A stretch of DNA of 64,000 bases from Polaromonas sp. 39-63-25 (GTDB lineage Bacteria > Pseudomonadota > Gammaproteobacteria > Burkholderiales > Burkholderiaceae_C). The translations under genes were made by a program, and so were the position numbers. A model generated the notes under the pieces. The model saw only the letters and a program-made list of their open reading frames with translations, ran no database searches and was not told the DNA's origin. Each line of letters opens with the position of its first letter. The first letter of the stretch is position 1. The DNA lies in the NCBI RefSeq assembly GCF_002278925.1, contig NZ_NCJH01000006.1, forward strand, positions 62,001 to 126,000, read 5' to 3'. Shown piece by piece: positions 60,158 through 64,000 of this stretch.

Positions 60158-60796
60158 TTATTCGGCTTTGGCCGGCGTTTGTGCGGGCTGAGCAGAACCC
60201 GTGCCAGCCAGCGCGGTAGCCGGCTTGTCTGCGGGCAGGGGATCCAGAATGCTCACCGGAGGGTTCTTCTTCATCTCGTCGGCAAAGGTGGCCTGCAACG
60301 GGCTCATGCATTCATCGGCCATGCGCTGGCCCAGCTTCTGGCTCATCAGCATGGACTTGTTGCCCAGCTGCAGCCACATCGCGCCGGCACGGCCGTCTTC
60401 CAGGCGGATGGCGCCGGTGCGGCTTCCGACAGGGTGCATGCGGAAACGCGTCTTGCCGGTTTGCACCAGGAAAAAGCCCGGGCGCTTTTCGCTCGGCGTG
60501 ATGGTGACGGAAACGCCGAGTTCGCAGGGAATCGTGCCCACATGAACCCGCTTGGCGAGTTCGAGGTCTTCGGGGGTCAGCGTGACGCTGGGGTCGTCAT
60601 CGATGGGCGTCATTTCTTCCACCACCTTGGCGGCAGAGCGTTTGATGCGCGCGCGTTTGGCGGCCTGGACAGGTTGGGTGGACGCAGACGCGGCCTTCGG
60701 GGCAGCCTTGGCAGGTGCAGCCTTGGCAGGTGCGGTCTGGGCCAGCAGCATGGCGGGAGCGGCAAGTGCCAGGGCGGTGAGAACAATGAGTTTCAT
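60158..60796 (-). CDS. Hypothetical secreted protein
   Basis: 212 aa. The signal peptide MKLIVLTALALAAPAMLLAQ is followed by an Ala/Lys/Pro-rich stretch (about residues 22-60), then a conserved-looking domain: DDDPSVTLTPEDLELAKRVH, HVGTIPCELGVSVTITPSEK, PGFFLVQTGKTRFRMHPVGS, RTGAIRLEDGRAGAMWLQLG. Two Cys occur in the mature protein. The family is not recognised; similar proteins are widespread near TCA-cycle genes in related bacteria, from memory. ATG 60796 follows AAGGACCCC. It is between acnB and the CitE-like gene, all leftward. Confidence 0.75.
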   Translation of the reverse strand: MKLIVLTALALAAPAMLLAQTAPAKAAPAKAAPKAASASTQPVQAAKRARIKRSAAKVVEEMTPIDDDPSVTLTPEDLELAKRVHVGTIPCELGVSVTITPSEKRPGFFLVQTGKTRFRMHPVGSRTGAIRLEDGRAGAMWLQLGNKSMLMSQKLGQRMADECMSPLQATFADEMKKNPPVSILDPLPADKPATALAGTGSAQPAQTPAKAE

Positions 60797-60836
60797 GAGG
60801 GGTCCTTGGAAAACGGATGAGGATGAGCCAATCGGT

Positions 60837-61826
60837 CTAATGAAGCGCAGCGGAAAAATAGACCTGCGCCTCTGGCGCAAGCACACGGCCGGTCTGGTGC
60901 GCGCGTTCGAGCACCTGCCAGAAATAGCGGTAACTGGCGCGGTCGTGCAACTGACCTTCAAAACTGATGGGCGCCCAATCGGCACGGGCGGCAGCAGCTA
61001 TTATTTTTGTAGCATTTTCAATCTCGCCTTCGCTGGGCGCAAAAGCCTCCAGGATGGGGGGGATTTGGCCCGGGTGGATGCTCCACATCCGGGTGTAGCC
61101 GAACTCCAGGGCGGCTTTTTGCGCAGCCGCCTTCATGGCGCAAGTGTCACTGAATTCGGTGACAACACAGTGCGAGGGGACTTTGCCGTACGCGTGGCAG
61201 GCGGAGGCGATCTCGAGCTTGGCACGCACCACCAGCGGGTGCGTGAACTGGCCCTGGCTGCTCATGCCCCCGGCAGGAATGGCGCCACCGTGGCTGGAGA
61301 CAAAGTCCATCAGGCCAAAGCTGAGTGACTGCACGCGCGGGTGGGCTGCAATGTCGAAAGCACGGTGCACCGCAGCGGGCGATTCCAGCAACACATGGAC
61401 CGGCAGCGTAACCCGCGAGACGGCGGCCAGGGCAGCCACCACGCGTTCGACGTCCGCAACCGATTCGACCTTGGGCACCATGAGGTGGCAGAGCCTGCCG
61501 CCGACCTGGCCGGCAATGGTGGCAATGTCCGCCTCAAACGCCGGATGGTCCACCGCATGGACCCGCACCGCCACACGCGCCCCGTCACCGGCCTGCGCGA
61601 CCAGCGCGCAAACCAGCGCCGCGTGGTCGGCCTCGCCACCGACGGGCGCGCCGTCCTCGCAGTCCAGCGTCACGTCGAACATGCAGGTGCCGAACTCCTC
61701 GGTCATCTCCGCCTGCAGCTGCAGGCTTTTGCGCATCCGCGCCTCGACGCCGCTGTAATGATCACAGACCGGCAAAAAAACCGCCGCGGCCTGTGCCCCC
61801 AGAAGAACGTCGCGAGGATGTGTCAC
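60837..61826 (-). CDS. HpcH/HpaI aldolase / citrate lyase beta-like (CitE family)
   Basis: 329 aa. TIM-barrel acyl-CoA lyase family. Visible: the Mg-binding [11 protein letters not shown] near residue 53, [76 protein letters not shown] and [20 protein letters not shown]. Stand-alone CitE proteins cleave or form malyl-, citramalyl- or similar CoA thioesters; exact substrate unknown. A short repeat copy encodes [10 protein letters not shown] near residue 270. It follows mdh by 20 bp and is probably co-transcribed. Confidence 0.9.
   Translation of the reverse strand: MTHPRDVLLGAQAAAVFLPVCDHYSGVEARMRKSLQLQAEMTEEFGTCMFDVTLDCEDGAPVGGEADHAALVCALVAQAGDGARVAVRVHAVDHPAFEADIATIAGQVGGRLCHLMVPKVESVADVERVVAALAAVSRVTLPVHVLLESPAAVHRAFDIAAHPRVQSLSFGLMDFVSSHGGAIPAGGMSSQGQFTHPLVVRAKLEIASACHAYGKVPSHCVVTEFSDTCAMKAAAQKAALEFGYTRMWSIHPGQIPPILEAFAPSEGEIENATKIIAAAARADWAPISFEGQLHDRASYRYFWQVLERAHQTGRVLAPEAQVYFSAALH
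60990..61018 (-). repeat. Short AT-rich dispersed repeat, intragenic copy in citE-like gene
   Basis: On the gene's strand: GCTACAAAAATAATAGCTGC, read A-T-K-I-I-A-A. Same frame as the dgoA, HAD and kynB copies. The codons ACA, AAA, ATA, ATA are unusual for this GC-rich gene. Confidence 0.75.
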
Positions 61827-61846
61827 TACAGTATGTGCTTCTGCAA

Positions 61847-62833
<987 letters not shown>

Positions 62834-63004
62834 GATGGAGAACTCCAGGAAGGTTGAAAATCGGTTGAAGGGGTGAGAGTGCGGGGTTTGGCGTGGCTGG
62901 ATGCGTTCCGGACATGTGAAATACGTCACATGAAACGCAGCCTTGCGGTCGGCTCAGCCAAAGATTTTACGCTGGAAAACCTGCGGGCGTCAATTTGTCT
63001 TATG

Positions 63005-63016
63005 TCTTATATAAGA
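63005..63016. promoter_or_regulatory. GntR-type operator between mdh and gntR
   Basis: TCTTATATAAGA perfect palindrome, 30 bp before the gntR ATG and about 170 bp from the mdh ATG. Extended over GTCTTATATAAGATA it is identical to the site at 36.6 kb. Autoregulation and control of mdh by the adjacent GntR protein are inferred. Confidence 0.78.
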
Positions 63017-63045
63017 TATCATTGCAGGTATTCACACCCCAAGCC

Positions 63046-63816
63046 ATGGCCGCCCTCCCCACCCCCTCCCCTGACGATTTTCCAGGTGCCACGCCGGCTT
63101 TCAGCCCGCTGTACCAGCAGATCAAGGGCCTGATCCTGCAAAGCCTGCAATCGGGCGAGTGGAAGCCGGGCGAAGCCATCCCCTCCGAGATGGACCTGGC
63201 CGCCCGCTACCGCGTGAGCCAAGGCACGGTGCGCAAGGCCATTGATGAACTCGCGGCCGACAACCTGGTGGTGCGCCGCCAGGGCAAGGGCACGTTTGTC
63301 GCGACCCATGCCGAACAGCATGTGCAGTTCCGTTTCCTCAAACTCGTGCCCGACAGCGGCACACCGGGCAGCGAAGGCCCGGCCCAGCGCGACATCATCG
63401 ACTGCCGGCGCGTGCGCGCCAGCGCCGACATTGCCCGCGCGCTGGCGCTGCGCACCGGCGATGCCGTGCTGCAGGCACGCCGCGTACTGAGTTTTGCCGG
63501 AACACCGACGATTCTCGAAGACCTCTGGTTGCCTGCCGCCCCGTTCAAGGGCCTGACCGCCGAGCGGCTGGCCGACTACCACGGCCCGATGTACGCGCTG
63601 TTCGAGACCGAGTTCAATGTGCGCATGGTTCGCGCTGAAGAGAAAATACGCGCCGAAGCAGCCATCGACGGGCGCGAGCTGCTCCTGAAAGTAGCGCATG
63701 GCACGCCCCTGCTGAGCGTGGAGCGCATCGCCTACACCTACAACGATGTGCCGATGGAGTTGCGGCGCGGTTATTACCGCACCGACACCCACTACTACCG
63801 CAATACCCTGAACTGA
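63046..63816 (+). CDS. GntR-family (HutC/UTRA) transcriptional regulator
   Basis: 256 aa. The N-terminal winged helix has PLYQQIKGLILQSLQSGEWK, AIPSEMDLAARYRVSQGTVR and KAIDELAADNLVVRRQGKGT FVA (about residues 20-85). The C-terminal UTRA ligand domain follows (LALRTGDAVLQARRVLSFAG, LLSVERIAYTYNDVPMELRR). It probably senses a small organic acid and controls TCA-cycle genes, as its position beside mdh suggests. In related genomes this gene lies between mdh and the sdh operon. ATG 63046 gives the standard start. Confidence 0.93.
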   Translation: MAALPTPSPDDFPGATPAFSPLYQQIKGLILQSLQSGEWKPGEAIPSEMDLAARYRVSQGTVRKAIDELAADNLVVRRQGKGTFVATHAEQHVQFRFLKLVPDSGTPGSEGPAQRDIIDCRRVRASADIARALALRTGDAVLQARRVLSFAGTPTILEDLWLPAAPFKGLTAERLADYHGPMYALFETEFNVRMVRAEEKIRAEAAIDGRELLLKVAHGTPLLSVERIAYTYNDVPMELRRGYYRTDTHYYRNTLN

Positions 63817-63925
63817 AAGCAGCGATGGGTTTCAAGGGCAACAAGTCATCGCTGCCGTGCAAGGCCCGGCCGCGCGAACAAACCAGCAACAGGAAAGTTC
63901 ATGCCGGCCGCAGCGGAGAGCTGTA

Positions 63926-64000
63926 ATGCTTGAGTCAGCTTACCCCAGGCCCGGGACCATCGGCGCCCGAATGGCTCTGTTCTTGCCCCGTTTTTCTGAC
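63926..64000 (+). CDS. Possible 5' end of a gene cut by the window edge
   Basis: From ATG 63926, preceded by GGAGAG, a frame is open to the end (25 codons: MLESAYPRPGTIGARMALFL and onwards). Too short to identify or to prove coding. The preceding 110 bp after gntR shows nothing recognisable. Confidence 0.22.
   Translation, partial: MLESAYPRPGTIGARMALFLPRFSD

Noticed and set aside
57809-60820. Open reading frame of about 1000 codons on the plus strand opposite acnB
   Set aside because: The minus strand codes for a complete, motif-rich AcnB. Long antisense frames are expected in GC-rich genes, and the composition (His, Arg, Gln-rich, no domain) is typical of a shadow.

Overview
The window reads as a chromosomal segment of a GC-rich betaproteobacterium of the order Burkholderiales. 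Gene content and gene order (perM-hda-HAD phosphatase-pcnB-folK with divergent purM, the argD-argF pair, the kynBUA operon, and mdh divergent from a GntR regulator) point to the family Comamonadaceae, with a Polaromonas/Rhodoferax-like organism as best guess. That assignment is an inference from family knowledge, not a database result. No rRNA, tRNA, CRISPR array, prophage or transposase gene was recognised. Coding density is high. Housekeeping and metabolic genes dominate.

Layout. 1-4.1 kb: a sugar-acid operon (IlvD/Edd-type dehydratase, DenD-like dehydrogenase, DgoK kinase, DgoA aldolase, SDR dehydrogenase). 4.2-7.9 kb: a copper-handling set (Met-rich lipoprotein, DUF302, SHOCT membrane protein, Cu+-ATPase) with a textbook CueR-type promoter before the ATPase. 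8-10.9 kb: DUF4010 membrane protein, DUF3014 protein, DNA glycosylase Tag. 11-14.9 kb: a marR-MFS-MATE efflux operon divergent from a hotdog thioesterase, with a perfect 20-bp palindrome between them. 14.9-19.4 kb: transglutaminase-like protein, glyoxalase I, and edd-eda of the Entner-Doudoroff pathway. 19.5-23.2 kb: OmpA-like protein, ChaC, SodC lipoprotein, MobA-like transferase, pdxH, folK. 23.2-28.6 kb: pcnB, HAD phosphatase, hda, perM, purM. 28.7-36 kb: MFS, orphan ParA, SirB1, murJ, a low-GC hydrolase/AraC pair, rpsT. 36.2-43.2 kb: DUF3579, argDF, an SDR, kynBUA. 43.7-50.2 kb: flavin monooxygenase, acnA, serA, serC. 50.2-56.9 kb: small membrane protein, XRE regulator, molybdopterin oxidoreductase, DHA2 efflux pump, a flavin-fold stress protein, an unknown protein. 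57-64 kb: a secreted Cys protein, acnB, a secreted protein, CitE-like lyase, mdh, GntR regulator.

The genes join into central carbon metabolism (two KDPG/KDPGal branches, two aconitases, malate dehydrogenase), amino-acid pathways (serine, arginine, tryptophan to anthranilate) and metal, drug and oxidant defence.

The most unusual content is non-coding. (1) Three copies of a ~420-bp element lie in one orientation, each between convergent genes; each carries two hairpins whose arms change together between copies. (2) A short AT-rich dispersed element occurs about 13 times. About half the copies lie inside genes, where four of them are read in the same frame as A-T-K-x-I-A, apparently without lengthening the protein. 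(3) A third, GC-rich repeat reaches into the start of the MATE gene. (4) A 15-bp operator-like sequence is identical at the mdh/gntR and DUF3579/argD intergenic regions.
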